Below, in pieces: positions 1-8,621 of a stretch of DNA of 64,000 nt. The notes below the pieces were generated by a model. That model ran no database searches, was not told the origin of the DNA, and saw nothing but the letters and a program-made list of their open reading frames with translations. The DNA is from an uncultured Clostridia bacterium (lineage in GTDB: Bacteria; Bacillota; Clostridia; Oscillospirales; Ruminococcaceae). The DNA lies in the NCBI GenBank assembly GCA_947166275.1, contig CAMVDP010000004.1:61866-125865 (forward strand). Direction: 5' to 3'. Position 1 is the stretch's first letter; every line of letters begins with the position of its first letter. The translations under genes were made by a program, and so were the position numbers.

Positions 1-2426
1 TAGAGCCCGTCATGCCGCGAGTCGCAGCTCTCCGGGATGTTGCTCTTACGGTAGTAGCCTACCATTGTGCCCGGACACTTTGATGTCGCGCGGAGTCCGG
101 TCTCGGTGCAGTAATTGATCTCTATTGTTGAGCTGTCGGGCGTGAAGCTCCTCTCGACGTTGGTATCGACAAAGTTTACCATAACGTCATGCCATACCAG
201 TGCCATGGTCCTCCAGCCGTCCTGTTTACCGATCTCGTGGTTGTCATCGTACGCTATACGGTAGCATGCCACATAATCGGGCGTGAGTCCGGCAAACAGC
301 AGGTTCGACATATCGTTGGCGGTACCGGTCTTGCCAACTACCTCGCATGCGCCGAGCTTTGCGTTTTTACCTGTACCGTACTCGTCCTGTACGACCTTGA
401 GCATCATACGGTTTGTTATCCACGAGCTGTCCTCCGAGAGGGCGCGCTTGCCGTTGAGATCCTGCTCAAGCACCACGACACCCTTGTTATCGTAGACGCG
501 TGAATAGTAATACGGCTTGTAGTACATGCCGCCGTTGCCCATTACCTGATACGCGGCAGTGAGCTCGGTGAGCGTAGCGCCGTTAGTGAGAGCTCCCGTT
601 GCGAGCGGAGCGTAAGCCACATCGTTCACGCTGTCAAGATGTTCAAAGCCGAGATTGTTCACAAGGTGGTTGTATGCGTTGACAAGTCCGACCTTCTGCA
701 TAACACGTGCCGCTATCGTGTTCATCGACTTCTGTACCGCATACCATGCGGGCCAGAAGGCTCCCGAACCGAAGCCTGACTCCTGATAGTTATGCGGCCA
801 GCGAACGGTCTGGTCGGTAGCATCATATCCGCTTTCCGCTGCGTGCGAGCCGTCACCCGCAAACTCCGCGTGTATCTTACCCGAAAGGTCCTGCATCATA
901 GTCGAGTAGGTTATCAGGTTGTTCTCAATGGCGACAGAGTAGTTGTCAAGAGGTTTTATCGTTGAACCGATAGCGCTTACCGCCTGGGTCGCGCGGTTGA
1001 AGCAGTTGTCGCCGGGCTTCTCGCCGATACCGCCGGCACAGGCGAGCACCTTGCCGCGGTAGTCCATGATGACGAACGCGCCCTGGATCAGCTTCTTGCT
1101 GTCCGCGGGCAGTGACGCGTCATACGAGCTCAGGCATGTGTACGGATCCTCGAACAGTTCTCCGAGCCTCTTCTGCATATCCATGTTCACGTTCAGGTAC
1201 GCGGTATATCCTCCGCTCCTGAATTCGTCCCATGCTTCATTGTAGGAAATGCCAAGCTTCTTCGAGAGGTCGTTCACTATCTGGTCGATAGCCGCATCGA
1301 CGTACCAGTCCTGTGATACTTCATACGAGCCGTTCCATTTATACGCGAGCGAGCTTTCCTCGCCGAGTATGTCCTCCCACGGTACGTTCTGGTAGTAAAG
1401 GTCGCCCTCGTTCTTGCTTTCTTCGGTTATGATGCCGTACCAGTCGTTGAAGCGCATATCTGTATAGCCGTAGTACGTACCCTTTACCGGGCGGCGGAAT
1501 TTCACCTTCTCGGCGATAGCCGCTTCATACTCGTCGGTGGTGATGTAACCCTGCTCATACATGTGCTTCAGGGTATATTCCTGGCGGCGCTTGGACTTGT
1601 GAAGGCCGTCGTTGTCCACGTTGTAGGGGTTGTAGTTCGACGGTGAACGCACGACGCCGGCGAGCATGGCGCTCTCCGCGATAGTGAGGTCGCCAACTTT
1701 CTTTCCGAAATAGTACTGTGCTGCCGAGCCTATGCCGTAGGCAGGACCGCCAAAGCCTATGCGGTTTAGGTAGCTTTCGAGAATATCGTACTTCGTGTAC
1801 TTGTTTTCGAGCGACAGTGCGCGGAATATTTCGCGGAGCTTTCGCCCTATGGTAGTTTCCTGGTCTTTTGTGATATCACGGACGAGCTGCTGGGTAATGG
1901 TGGAACCGCCCTGTGTACCGCTGCTTATGATAGCCTGCACGGTAACGGAAAGCGTTCTCTTCCAGTCAACACCGTTATGCTCGAAGAAACGCTCGTCCTC
2001 GGTAGCGACGAACGCGTCAAGAGTGTACTGAGGGATATCCTCGATATCCACCCAGATACGGCTGGTCTCGCCGCTTATCTGCTTGACGAGTACATCCTCG
2101 CCCTTGCTGTCGGTGGAGTAGATGAAGCTCGAATATGACAGCTCGACATTCGTGAGGTCTACGTCAAAGCTGCTCTCCGCGAACTGCATGATGTAGACGG
2201 TAAGTGCCGCGGCGACTATGCACACCGTGATTATCAGGATAAGGAGGATGCTTAAGAGCGTTGTTCCGAGAAATGACAGCACGCCCTGTATCTTCTGCCA
2301 CGGGGTGAGCCGGTGTACGTGGTAGTAGCTCTCGGCAGATCTGCCTTCCTTTTCTTTTTTGCTCCGGGAGTCCGGCATATAGTCTTCGTCCCGTATTTTT
2401 ACGTATTTTATCTTTTTTCCGCCCAT
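1..2426 (-). CDS. Class A penicillin-binding protein (PBP1A type), 3' end outside the window
   Basis: Bifunctional peptidoglycan glycosyltransferase/DD-transpeptidase acting on the outer face of the membrane. Reading the minus strand gives a short basic cytoplasmic N-terminus, one membrane segment at about residues 50-75, then a GT51 domain with the EDERFFEH and GGSTITQQ motifs, and a transpeptidase domain with all three penicillin-binding motifs: STIK (in GSTIKP), SMN (in KSMNT) and KTGT (in GKTGTA). About 808 codons are visible with no stop, so only the C-terminal tail is missing. The ATG at 2426 follows an AGGAAA ribosome-binding site. A promoter lies at 2520-2548. All catalytic residues are present, so it should be active. 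Which paralogue (PonA/PbpF-like) cannot be said. Confidence 0.93.
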   Translation of the reverse strand, partial: MGGKKIKYVKIRDEDYMPDSRSKKEKEGRSAESYYHVHRLTPWQKIQGVLSFLGTTLLSILLILIITVCIVAAALTVYIMQFAESSFDVDLTNVELSYSSFIYSTDSKGEDVLVKQISGETSRIWVDIEDIPQYTLDAFVATEDERFFEHNGVDWKRTLSVTVQAIISSGTQGGSTITQQLVRDITKDQETTIGRKLREIFRALSLENKYTKYDILESYLNRIGFGGPAYGIGSAAQYYFGKKVGDLTIAESAMLAGVVRSPSNYNPYNVDNDGLHKSKRRQEYTLKHMYEQGYITTDEYEAAIAEKVKFRRPVKGTYYGYTDMRFNDWYGIITEESKNEGDLYYQNVPWEDILGEESSLAYKWNGSYEVSQDWYVDAAIDQIVNDLSKKLGISYNEAWDEFRSGGYTAYLNVNMDMQKRLGELFEDPYTCLSSYDASLPADSKKLIQGAFVIMDYRGKVLACAGGIGEKPGDNCFNRATQAVSAIGSTIKPLDNYSVAIENNLITYSTMMQDLSGKIHAEFAGDGSHAAESGYDATDQTVRWPHNYQESGFGSGAFWPAWYAVQKSMNTIAARVMQKVGLVNAYNHLVNNLGFEHLDSVNDVAYAPLATGALTNGATLTELTAAYQVMGNGGMYYKPYYYSRVYDNKGVVVLEQDLNGKRALSEDSSWITNRMMLKVVQDEYGTGKNAKLGACEVVGKTGTANDMSNLLFAGLTPDYVACYRIAYDDNHEIGKQDGWRTMALVWHDVMVNFVDTNVERSFTPDSSTIEINYCTETGLRATSKCPGTMVGYYRKSNIPESCDSRHDGL

Positions 2427-2519
2427 AATTTTCCTTTTTCTGTAATTGCATGACAATAACATTTTCTGTGCGGAGCGCGTAAGTAAGCACCGTGCGCCCG
2501 CAGTGGGATATACGATATT

Positions 2520-2548
2520 ATTATATCACCTTTTTGACGGTTTGTTAA
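2520..2548 (-). promoter_or_regulatory. Promoter for the PBP gene
   Basis: On the minus strand TTAACA and TATAAT are separated by 17 bp. The predicted start is about 85 bases upstream of the PBP ATG. Confidence 0.55.
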
Positions 2549-2659
2549 TACTTCATGCAAATATTTGTGCATAATAGCTAATTTGCGAGCCGAAAAACCG
2601 TCAATGTGCAGTACTTGTTCACTGCGGTATATATCTCGCAGGAGCGGTCAAAATAATGA

Positions 2660-2688
2660 TTGACAAAGCTGCGGTTTTATTGTATAAT
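2660..2688 (+). promoter_or_regulatory. Promoter for tmRNA
   Basis: Perfect TTGACA, 17-bp spacer, perfect TATAAT. Transcription should begin near 2695, leaving a short 5' leader to be trimmed before the mature tmRNA end at 2719. Confidence 0.8.
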
Positions 2689-2718
2689 TATGAAAACCAG
2701 CGCATAATATATCTCCTC

Positions 2719-3065
2719 GGGGGCGTAAAGGTTTCGACGGGGGTCATGAAGCCGGTTAAGCACGCGGAGTCTGCCTGAACTCCTTAATCCCGGGCAATTT
2801 AAATTTAAACGCAGATTACGATACTGCTCTCGCTGCCTAAGCGCAGCGCGTCCGCCCGTTGAGTGCTGCGGCTTCGGGTCGGGCGTAACACAGCAGCCAA
2901 CGCTTCGGGTAAGAGCTCTGTAACCCGTCGCGCCCTCAAAGAGCTGCCCAATGCCTATCCTGTCGTCCGGAGAGGCTGCGGGGAGATCCAAAAGAACGAC
3001 TAAGCGTGTAGAAAGACTTGTGGATAGGCTTTCGGACGCGAGTTCGACTCTCGCCGCCTCCACCA
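2719..3065 (+). ncRNA. ssrA: tmRNA (transfer-messenger RNA)
   Basis: Rescues stalled ribosomes and tags the incomplete protein for proteolysis. The 5' end GGGGGCGTAAAGG followed by TTTCGACGGGGG and the 3' end TTCGACTCTCGCCGCCTCCACCA are the hallmark tmRNA termini. GGGGGCG pairs with CGCCTCC with the usual G-U at the third pair, and CCA is encoded. An internal reading frame ends in TAA near 2840 and would encode a tag finishing NLNLNADYDTALAA, with the typical ALAA degron. The exact resume codon (GGC or the first AAT) is not certain. Several pseudoknot-like GC stems follow the tag. It is transcribed alone and ends at a strong hairpin. Confidence 0.96.
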
Positions 3066-3115
3066 ATCATAAAAGCCCGTCCGCCGCGCTTTATGGCGGG
3101 CGGGCTTTTATGATT
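3065..3115 (+). terminator. tmRNA terminator, long hairpin
   Basis: A nearly perfect inverted repeat: AATCATAAAAGCCCG on the left and CGGGCTTTTATGATT on the right, around a GC-rich inner stem. The T-run is inside the right arm. It begins directly at the end of tmRNA. Confidence 0.85.
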
Positions 3116-3120
3116 GTTCA

Positions 3121-3167
3121 CTTGGAGGCAGGTGAGAGTCGAACGGGACTCATCGCCGCCTCCACCA
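3121..3167 (+). repeat. Rearranged duplicate of the tmRNA 3' end
   Basis: The stretch ends in CGCCGCCTCCACCA, identical to the last 14 bases of tmRNA. Its left half (GGAGGCAGGTGAGAGTCGAAC) is close to the reverse complement of the tmRNA T-arm/acceptor region. The two halves can fold onto each other. It is not a functional RNA by itself. It may be a scar of integration and excision at the tmRNA 3' end, or of local recombination. Confidence 0.6.
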
Positions 3168-3448
3168 GCCCGCAGCGCGGGCACGCGATCCGTCTGTTAC
3201 TTATCAGTAACGGGCGTTTTTTTCTGTCTCGCAGTCCGGAGTGCAGATATACTTTTTGTATCGCGATCACAGCCCGCAGCGCGGGCACGCGATCCGTCTG
3301 TTACTTATCAGTAACGGGCGTTTTTTTCTGTCTCGCAGTCCGGAGTGCAGATATACTTTTTGTATCGCGATCACAGCCCGCAGCGCGGGCACGCGATCCG
3401 TCTGTTACTTATCAGTAACGGGCGGTTTTCTCTGCCTCGCAGTCGGCA
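3167..3448 (+). repeat. 104-bp tandem repeat, two full copies and a degenerate third
   Basis: Copies start at 3167, 3271 and 3375. The first two look identical. The third keeps about 50 bases and then diverges. Each unit starts with the self-complementary AGCCCGCAGCGCGGGC, followed by a GTTAC-TTATCA-GTAAC hairpin and a GGGCG-T7 tail that resembles an intrinsic terminator. The second half carries CTCGCAGTCCGGAG. Reading frames across it are open only because of the repetition and have no ribosome-binding sites. The rest of the interval to the next promoter (3449-3582) shows nothing recognisable. Confidence 0.9.
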
Positions 3449-3582
3449 GTAATACCGGTATACCCTGCCACGCCATAAGGCGTACATTCGTTTTCCGCGA
3501 AAGCTCTGCGAGTAAACGTGCGAAGCGCTGTCCGCTTCGGCGCGTTCGTGTCGGTCCCTGTCCTGCGACTCAAAGGATATAC

Positions 3583-3611
3583 TTGCATTTTCTCGTTATC
3601 TGTGATATAAT
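3583..3611 (+). promoter_or_regulatory. Promoter for the SGNH hydrolase gene
   Basis: TTGCAT, 17 bp, TATAAT. The start is expected near 3618, about 35 bases ahead of the ATG. Confidence 0.7.
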
Positions 3612-3652
3612 CTAATCATCAATATCGCGGACATCGTGAAAGGAAGGCTATC

Positions 3653-4915
3653 ATGAAAACTATCAGAAAACTTCTGTGCGGCATTCTTTCGGCAGCTGTC
3701 ATGCTCACATCGGCAGTGACTGCTTCGGCGGCTGATACAAAAGACACGCGCATAATCGTATCGCTCGGAGATTCATACTCCGCGGGTGAGGGCATACCGC
3801 CGTTCGGAACGGCCAAGACTGCCAAAAAGAAGGTCAAGGATCCCGACTGGCTTGCGCACAGGTCGAACCTCGCATGGGGCGGGAAGCTGACACTTGGCGG
3901 CGTTGACGGTACCATGTCCGATCATCGCGGTACCAACTGGTTCTTTGTTGCCGCATCCGGCGCGGAGACTAAGCATATAAACTCGGAGTTCAAAAAAACA
4001 TACGATTACAAGGGGCTTTCGGGTACGAAGGCGCTTGAGCCGCAGATCAATGTGTTCAAGCAGATAAAAGCAGGTGATGTGGACTATGTCACCCTGACTC
4101 TCGGAGGTAATGACATCGGTTTTGTCGAGATCATGCAGACTGCGTTGACCAAAGCGGCGACTCTTGACGAGAAGATCGCCTCCGTATGGGAAGCGTACAA
4201 TGATCACATCAGAGACGATATCAAGCAGGCTTACAAGGACATCGAGAGCGCTGCGGGGAAGCAGGCTGCGATAATCGTTGCGGGATATCCGAGACTGTTC
4301 AACCCGGATGGCTTCACAATACCGTACGGCTACATAAAGCTGAATATCAAGGCAGAGACAGTGAAAAAGGTCAATGATGCCACCGACCTGTTCAACGCGG
4401 AGCTCAACAGCCTTGTGGATGAATGCCGCGCCGAGGGCATGAATGTATGGTTCGCGCCTGTTGCTGACGAGTTCAGCGGGCATGAAGCATATACCGACGA
4501 CGCGTACATAAACGATATAATCATAGATACGCAGTCCGAGGACCTTACCGACGACAAGAACGGTATCAGCGCTTATTCGCTGCACCCGAACGAGGAGGGC
4601 GCCAAGGCTTATGCGAGAGCGGTGCAGAAGGTCATCGACAAGCTTGAGGCTGCATCGGCAGTTCCGCAGTTAAGCGCTGCCGCGAAGTCCGGCAAAATAA
4701 CTCTGAAGTGGACAGCCGTGGCAGGCGCGACGAAGTACAGGGTGCTTGTATACAGCGGCGGTAAGTACAAGAAGGTGAAGAATGTCACCAAGACCTCTCT
4801 GTCCGTCAGCGGAGTAAAGAGCGGAACAAAGTATAAATACGCCGTGCAGGCTTATGTTAACGGTAAGTGGACTGACATAGTCAAGGCGGCAACTGTTACG
4901 GTAAAAGCAAAGTGA
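3653..4915 (+). CDS. Secreted SGNH/GDSL hydrolase with C-terminal fibronectin type III domain
   Basis: Probable esterase or lipase-like hydrolase acting outside the cell on acylated polysaccharide, lipid or another ester; the substrate is unknown. The 420-residue product starts with a signal peptide (hydrophobic to about residue 25, cleavage near ASA-A). The SGNH blocks are visible: SLGDSYSAGEG with the catalytic Ser at residue 41, GGNDIGF (the Asn block), and SLHPNEEGAKAYA with the His. Residues 338-420 form a fibronectin type III-like domain (WTAVAGATKYRVLVY, SGTKYKYAVQAY), a common spacer or binding module in secreted clostridial enzymes. AAGGAAGG precedes the ATG. The gene has its own promoter and a terminator at 4923. 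Confidence 0.88.
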   Translation: MKTIRKLLCGILSAAVMLTSAVTASAADTKDTRIIVSLGDSYSAGEGIPPFGTAKTAKKKVKDPDWLAHRSNLAWGGKLTLGGVDGTMSDHRGTNWFFVAASGAETKHINSEFKKTYDYKGLSGTKALEPQINVFKQIKAGDVDYVTLTLGGNDIGFVEIMQTALTKAATLDEKIASVWEAYNDHIRDDIKQAYKDIESAAGKQAAIIVAGYPRLFNPDGFTIPYGYIKLNIKAETVKKVNDATDLFNAELNSLVDECRAEGMNVWFAPVADEFSGHEAYTDDAYINDIIIDTQSEDLTDDKNGISAYSLHPNEEGAKAYARAVQKVIDKLEAASAVPQLSAAAKSGKITLKWTAVAGATKYRVLVYSGGKYKKVKNVTKTSLSVSGVKSGTKYKYAVQAYVNGKWTDIVKAATVTVKAK

Positions 4916-4922
4916 ATACTGA

Positions 4923-4948
4923 CAAAGGGCTCCCACGGGAGCCCTTTG
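4923..4948 (+). terminator. Terminator after the SGNH hydrolase
   Basis: CAAAGGGCTCCC-ACG-GGAGCCCTTTG is a perfect 11-bp stem, but only a short T-run follows. Confidence 0.75.
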
Positions 4949-5002
4949 TTGCGGTCATACCGTAGCCGGAGCGGCGGAATGATGAAAAACGACAATAATT
5001 GC

Positions 5003-5031
5003 TTGCATTATCTTTGTAAGTGTGCTATAAT
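5003..5031 (+). promoter_or_regulatory. Promoter for the citrate synthase operon
   Basis: TTGCAT, 17 bp, TATAAT, placed about 40 bases before the AGGAGGT of the citrate synthase gene. Confidence 0.7.
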
Positions 5032-5071
5032 AAGAAAGTATATATAATAAACAGGTAACAGGAGGTAAGAT

Positions 5072-6439
5072 ATGGCTTCACACTACCCATTTTCGCAGGT
5101 CACACCGAAAATCGAGGAGCTTGCGGCGCTTTGCACCGGTAACGGCAATATCGCGCCCGAACTGTACCTTGAGCACAATGTTTATTGCGGGCTTCGTGAC
5201 CTTGACGGCAAGGGCGTGCTTACGGGACTGACGGAGATATCCGAGATAGTTTCAAAGCGCGAAGAGAACGGTAAGCTCATATCGTGTGACGGAGAGCTGT
5301 ATTATCGCGGTATCAACGTGAAGGATCTTATTGACGGATTTATCGCGGACGACCGCTTCGGTTTTGAGGAGATCACTTATTTGTTGTTGTTCGGCCGGCT
5401 TCCGGATAAGACGGAGCTCGACGATTTCATTAAGATGATAGGCGCGTTCAGGCGGCTGCCGTCATCGTTCGTGCGTGATATCGTGCTCAAGTCCCCGAGC
5501 AACGATCTTATGAACACGATTTCCCGGAGTGTGCTTTCGCTGTATGCTTATGACGACTATCCGAACGATCTGAACGTCCCGAACGTGCTGCGACAGTCGC
5601 TTGAGCTCATCGCGCTGTTTCCTATGCTGATAGTGTACAGCTACAACGCCAAGCGTTATTATATCGACGGAGACGGGCTCATTATCCACCGTCCGAAGAA
5701 GAATCTGTCCACAGCGGAGAACATACTGTACATGCTCCGCGATGACTGCAGATATACAAAGCTTGAGGCGAAGGTGCTCGATATGTCACTGGTGCTCCAC
5801 GCAGAGCATGGCGGCGGTAACAACTCGACCTTCACGACCCACGTGGTCACATCCTCCGGCACCGACACATACTCGGCGATAACTGCGGCGCTGTGCTCTC
5901 TTAAGGGACCGAAGCACGGCGGTGCGAACCTTAAGGTCATGGGGATGTTCAACGAGCTCAAGCAAGAGGTGAAGGACTGGAACGATGACGACGAGATAAC
6001 GGCGTACCTTGACAAGTTGCTGAACAAGGAAGCATTCGACAGGAGCGGACTTATATACGGAATGGGTCACGCGGTATACTCGATATCCGACCCGAGAGCG
6101 CAGATATTCAAGAACTACGTTGAAATGCTTGCCACTGAAAAGCAGATGGAGAAGGAATTCGGGCTTTACAACTCTGTGGAGCGGCTCGCGGCGGAGCTTA
6201 TCGCCAAGAAACGCCGTATATACAAGGGCGTGAGCGCAAACATAGATTTTTACAGTGGTTTATGCTACTCTATGCTCGGACTTCCCCTCGAGCTTTACAC
6301 TCCTCTTTTCGCTACAGCGAGGATATCCGGATGGTCGGCTCACCGCATCGAAGAGCTGGTGAACGGCAAGAAGATAATACGTCCGGCGTATCTTAACGTA
6401 CAGCCGAGAATGAAGTATACACCGCTTTCCGAGCGGTAA
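5072..6439 (+). CDS. gltA: Citrate synthase
   Basis: Condenses oxaloacetate with acetyl-CoA to citrate, supplying 2-oxoglutarate for glutamate synthesis in an anaerobe with a partial TCA cycle. The 455-residue protein has the type-I citrate synthase signatures: HAEHGGGNNSTF (active-site His), SLKGPKHGGANLKVM, and GMGHAVYSISDPRA with the second His and binding Arg. It ends with FYSGLCYSMLGLP and ISGWSAHRIEE, including the Arg of the acetyl-CoA/citrate site. The N-terminal extension of about 60 residues is typical of clostridial enzymes. The start has an excellent AGGAGGT. Methylcitrate synthase activity cannot be excluded from sequence alone. The phosphotransferase-like gene follows after 27 bases, probably cotranscribed. 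Confidence 0.93.
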   Translation: MASHYPFSQVTPKIEELAALCTGNGNIAPELYLEHNVYCGLRDLDGKGVLTGLTEISEIVSKREENGKLISCDGELYYRGINVKDLIDGFIADDRFGFEEITYLLLFGRLPDKTELDDFIKMIGAFRRLPSSFVRDIVLKSPSNDLMNTISRSVLSLYAYDDYPNDLNVPNVLRQSLELIALFPMLIVYSYNAKRYYIDGDGLIIHRPKKNLSTAENILYMLRDDCRYTKLEAKVLDMSLVLHAEHGGGNNSTFTTHVVTSSGTDTYSAITAALCSLKGPKHGGANLKVMGMFNELKQEVKDWNDDDEITAYLDKLLNKEAFDRSGLIYGMGHAVYSISDPRAQIFKNYVEMLATEKQMEKEFGLYNSVERLAAELIAKKRRIYKGVSANIDFYSGLCYSMLGLPLELYTPLFATARISGWSAHRIEELVNGKKIIRPAYLNVQPRMKYTPLSER

Positions 6440-6466
6440 CATCACGCCTGCGGCGGAGGTGAGGGA

Positions 6467-7369
6467 ATGGATAAGCTTACGGAGCATTTCTCCGATATAG
6501 CCGATTCAAAGAACTGGATAGACATTGTTCCGATAGAGGTCGGAATGTCCGGCGAGAACAAATATCATATAACGCGCAACAACGGCATCGAGCTCATAAT
6601 GCGCACGTCGGGCATCGAGAACTACAAGCGGCACTGCGACAGCGCCATTTTTGCACAGTATCTGCATGAAAAACTCGGCATCAACATGAACCTGCCGATA
6701 GAAGTAGCGGCGTGCTGCGCGGATACGCTGGTGTACACTCTTTATACATGGGTGGACGGTATTGACGCAAATTCGAGGATACTCAATCTGCACACCCCCG
6801 AGCAGGCGCATTTTGGCGAGAAGGCGGGTGAGCTCCTGCATCGGATACATGGTGTGAAGGCTCCGAAGTCGGTCATGCCGTGGGATGAATTCTACGGTCA
6901 CAAGCTTGATGAGATAGTCGGGAAGTTTCGCCTTATCCGTCAGGTCTTCGAGGGAAGCAGCAAGGCTCTCGATTTTATCGAGAACAGCCGTCCGCTGCTA
7001 AAAGACCGCCCTCAGACCGCGTTGCACGGAGACTTCCATTCCGGAAACCTTGTACTGACGAATTATGACGAGTACGGTGTCATCGACTTCGGACGCTGCT
7101 GCTGGGGAGACCCGTACATGGACTTCCAGTGCATACGACGCTCTTGCAGCGTTCCGTTCTCCCGCGGGCAGATAAACGGCTACTTCGGCGGAACGATACC
7201 GGGCGATTTCTTCGCGCTCATGGCGCTGTACACCGCCGCGGATATGCTGCGCAGGATATGCGACGCGTATACATACTGCCCGAGAAGCCTTACCGACGTT
7301 ATCGCGGCTGCGGAAAAGACCGTGCGCGAGTACAACGGCTTTGACGGGCTTGTGCCTACATGGTACTGA
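6467..7369 (+). CDS. Aminoglycoside phosphotransferase (APH)-fold protein, kinase of unknown substrate
   Basis: A 300-residue APH/choline-kinase-fold protein. The catalytic loop HGDFHSGNLVL contains the Asp and Asn of the Brenner motif, and YGVIDFGRCCWGDPYMDF holds the metal-binding Asp. The N-lobe is short, with MSGENKYHITR as a glycine-poor nucleotide loop. Family members phosphorylate antibiotics, choline, ethanolamine, homoserine or sugars. The cysteine-rich GRCCWGDP variant and the housekeeping neighbourhood suggest a metabolic small-molecule kinase rather than a resistance gene, but this is inference. GGAGGTGAGGG precedes the ATG. It sits between citrate synthase and shikimate kinase with short gaps. 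Confidence 0.8.
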   Translation: MDKLTEHFSDIADSKNWIDIVPIEVGMSGENKYHITRNNGIELIMRTSGIENYKRHCDSAIFAQYLHEKLGINMNLPIEVAACCADTLVYTLYTWVDGIDANSRILNLHTPEQAHFGEKAGELLHRIHGVKAPKSVMPWDEFYGHKLDEIVGKFRLIRQVFEGSSKALDFIENSRPLLKDRPQTALHGDFHSGNLVLTNYDEYGVIDFGRCCWGDPYMDFQCIRRSCSVPFSRGQINGYFGGTIPGDFFALMALYTAADMLRRICDAYTYCPRSLTDVIAAAEKTVREYNGFDGLVPTWY

Positions 7370-7387
7370 TAAGTAAAGGAAGACAGC

Positions 7388-7891
7388 ATGAAAAACATTA
7401 TTCTCACGGGAATGCCCGGCTGCGGAAAGAGCACGGTCGGCGTAGTGCTTGCGAAAACGCTTGGTATGCGGTTCATCGATACCGACCTGATAATACAGCA
7501 GGAGCAGCATGATGTGCTATGGCATCTGATAGAACGCTACGGCGTAAAGCGCTTCGAGGAAATGGAGGAGGAGGCACTCCTCTCGGTCATGGAAACGGAG
7601 GACACCGTCATAGCCACCGGTGGCAGCGCGGTGTTCTGCGAACGCGGGATGAACTTCCTCAAACAGGCAGGCGTATGCGTGTATCTTGAGGTGTCATGCG
7701 ATGAGCTGAAGCGCCGATTAAGCAACATCAGAACGCGCGGTATAGCTGCCGCGAAAGGCATGACTATCGAGGATATCTTCAAAGAGCGCAGCCCGTACTA
7801 CGAGAAATACGCGGATGTGCGCGTGGGTTGCACGGCGCTTGGCATCGAGGAAATAACCGAGATAATTGCGGACAGGGTAAAAAATGGATAG
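7388..7891 (+). CDS. aroK: Shikimate kinase
   Basis: Phosphorylates shikimate in the chorismate (aromatic amino acid) pathway, in the cytoplasm. The 167-residue protein matches family length. It has a Walker A loop GMPGCGKST at residues 6-14, the substrate-binding IDTD motif, and TGGSAVF where most family members have GGG, a small deviation. ERSPYYEKYADV in the lid/C-terminal region is typical. An AAGGAAG site precedes the ATG. The last 8 bases overlap the next gene, so translation is probably coupled. No other aro genes are nearby. Confidence 0.87.
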   Translation: MKNIILTGMPGCGKSTVGVVLAKTLGMRFIDTDLIIQQEQHDVLWHLIERYGVKRFEEMEEEALLSVMETEDTVIATGGSAVFCERGMNFLKQAGVCVYLEVSCDELKRRLSNIRTRGIAAAKGMTIEDIFKERSPYYEKYADVRVGCTALGIEEITEIIADRVKNG

Positions 7892-8585
7892 AATACAGTA
7901 CCGCCATGAAATAAAATACCGCATAAACGGCGGCACGTACCATATACTGCGCGGGAGGTTCGGCGCTGTCATGAAGCATGACGAGCACGCTGAACAGGGA
8001 TTGTACCGCGTGACGAGTCTGTACTTCGACGATGTGTACCGCTCGGCGTATAAAGACAAGTTGAACGGTGCGCTTAAGCGCAAGAAATACCGCGTGCGCG
8101 CGTACGGGCTCGATCCCGGGCTGATACGGCTCGAGGAGAAGGTGAAGCACAACAATGTGGGCTTCAAAAAAGCTACCACCCTTACCCGTGAGCAGTACGA
8201 CAGGCTTCTCGCGTGCGATTTCAGCATCTTCGCGGGGGAGGAATACGCGGATACCGCGGGCGGCGATATGTTTGCGTCCGACTGTGCGGCACACCTTGCT
8301 CCCGCGGTCATCGTGGATTATCTGCGTGAGGCGTACACCTGCGAGGCAGGGAATGTGCGCGTGACGTTCGATATGAAAATAGCCGCCTGTACCAGCGGCT
8401 TCGATATGTTCCGGGGGGATAACGTTTACTGCGGCGTGATGCCGGACAATGACATCGTTCTTGAGATAAAGTATGATGATTTCATGCCCGACTATGTGCG
8501 TCAGCTCCTTACCGGAGTGTCCGCGATCCCGGAGTCGGTGTCAAAATATATACTCTGCAGCGACATGTTGCGGTTGAGCTATTGA
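7884..8585 (+). CDS. VTC-domain polyphosphate polymerase-like protein
   Basis: Predicted polyphosphate polymerase of the VTC/CYTH-like superfamily, a triphosphate-tunnel fold with an active site lined by basic residues. The 233-residue protein starts RHEIKYRIN, the family opening strand. It continues with YRVTSLYFDD, KRKKYRVRAYG, IRLEEKVKHNN (basic/acidic tunnel strands) and ends with VLEIKYDDFMPDYV. It is soluble and overlaps the end of shikimate kinase by 8 bp. The next gene encodes a DUF4956 membrane protein; the VTC + DUF4956 pair recurs in many Firmicutes and Actinobacteria, which strengthens both calls. The actual product is not proven for this bacterial branch. Confidence 0.85.
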   Translation: MDRIQYRHEIKYRINGGTYHILRGRFGAVMKHDEHAEQGLYRVTSLYFDDVYRSAYKDKLNGALKRKKYRVRAYGLDPGLIRLEEKVKHNNVGFKKATTLTREQYDRLLACDFSIFAGEEYADTAGGDMFASDCAAHLAPAVIVDYLREAYTCEAGNVRVTFDMKIAACTSGFDMFRGDNVYCGVMPDNDIVLEIKYDDFMPDYVRQLLTGVSAIPESVSKYILCSDMLRLSY

Positions 8586-8621
8586 CAGTGTAAAAAAACA
8601 GTATTCAAAACGGAGAAAACT

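Noticed and set aside
2164..2490. 108-codon minus-strand reading frame over the PBP start
   Set aside because: It is out of frame with the PBP gene, which has full family motifs, and has no ribosome-binding site.
3167..3448. CRISPR-like array
   Set aside because: Units are 104 bp in direct contact with no unique spacers, and no cas genes are present.
2951..3615. Several open frames across tmRNA and the 104-bp repeats
   Set aside because: They repeat because the DNA repeats, and they run through an RNA gene and terminators without start signals.
6467..7369. Aminoglycoside resistance gene
   Set aside because: The fold matches but the housekeeping operon context and variant motif argue for a metabolic kinase.
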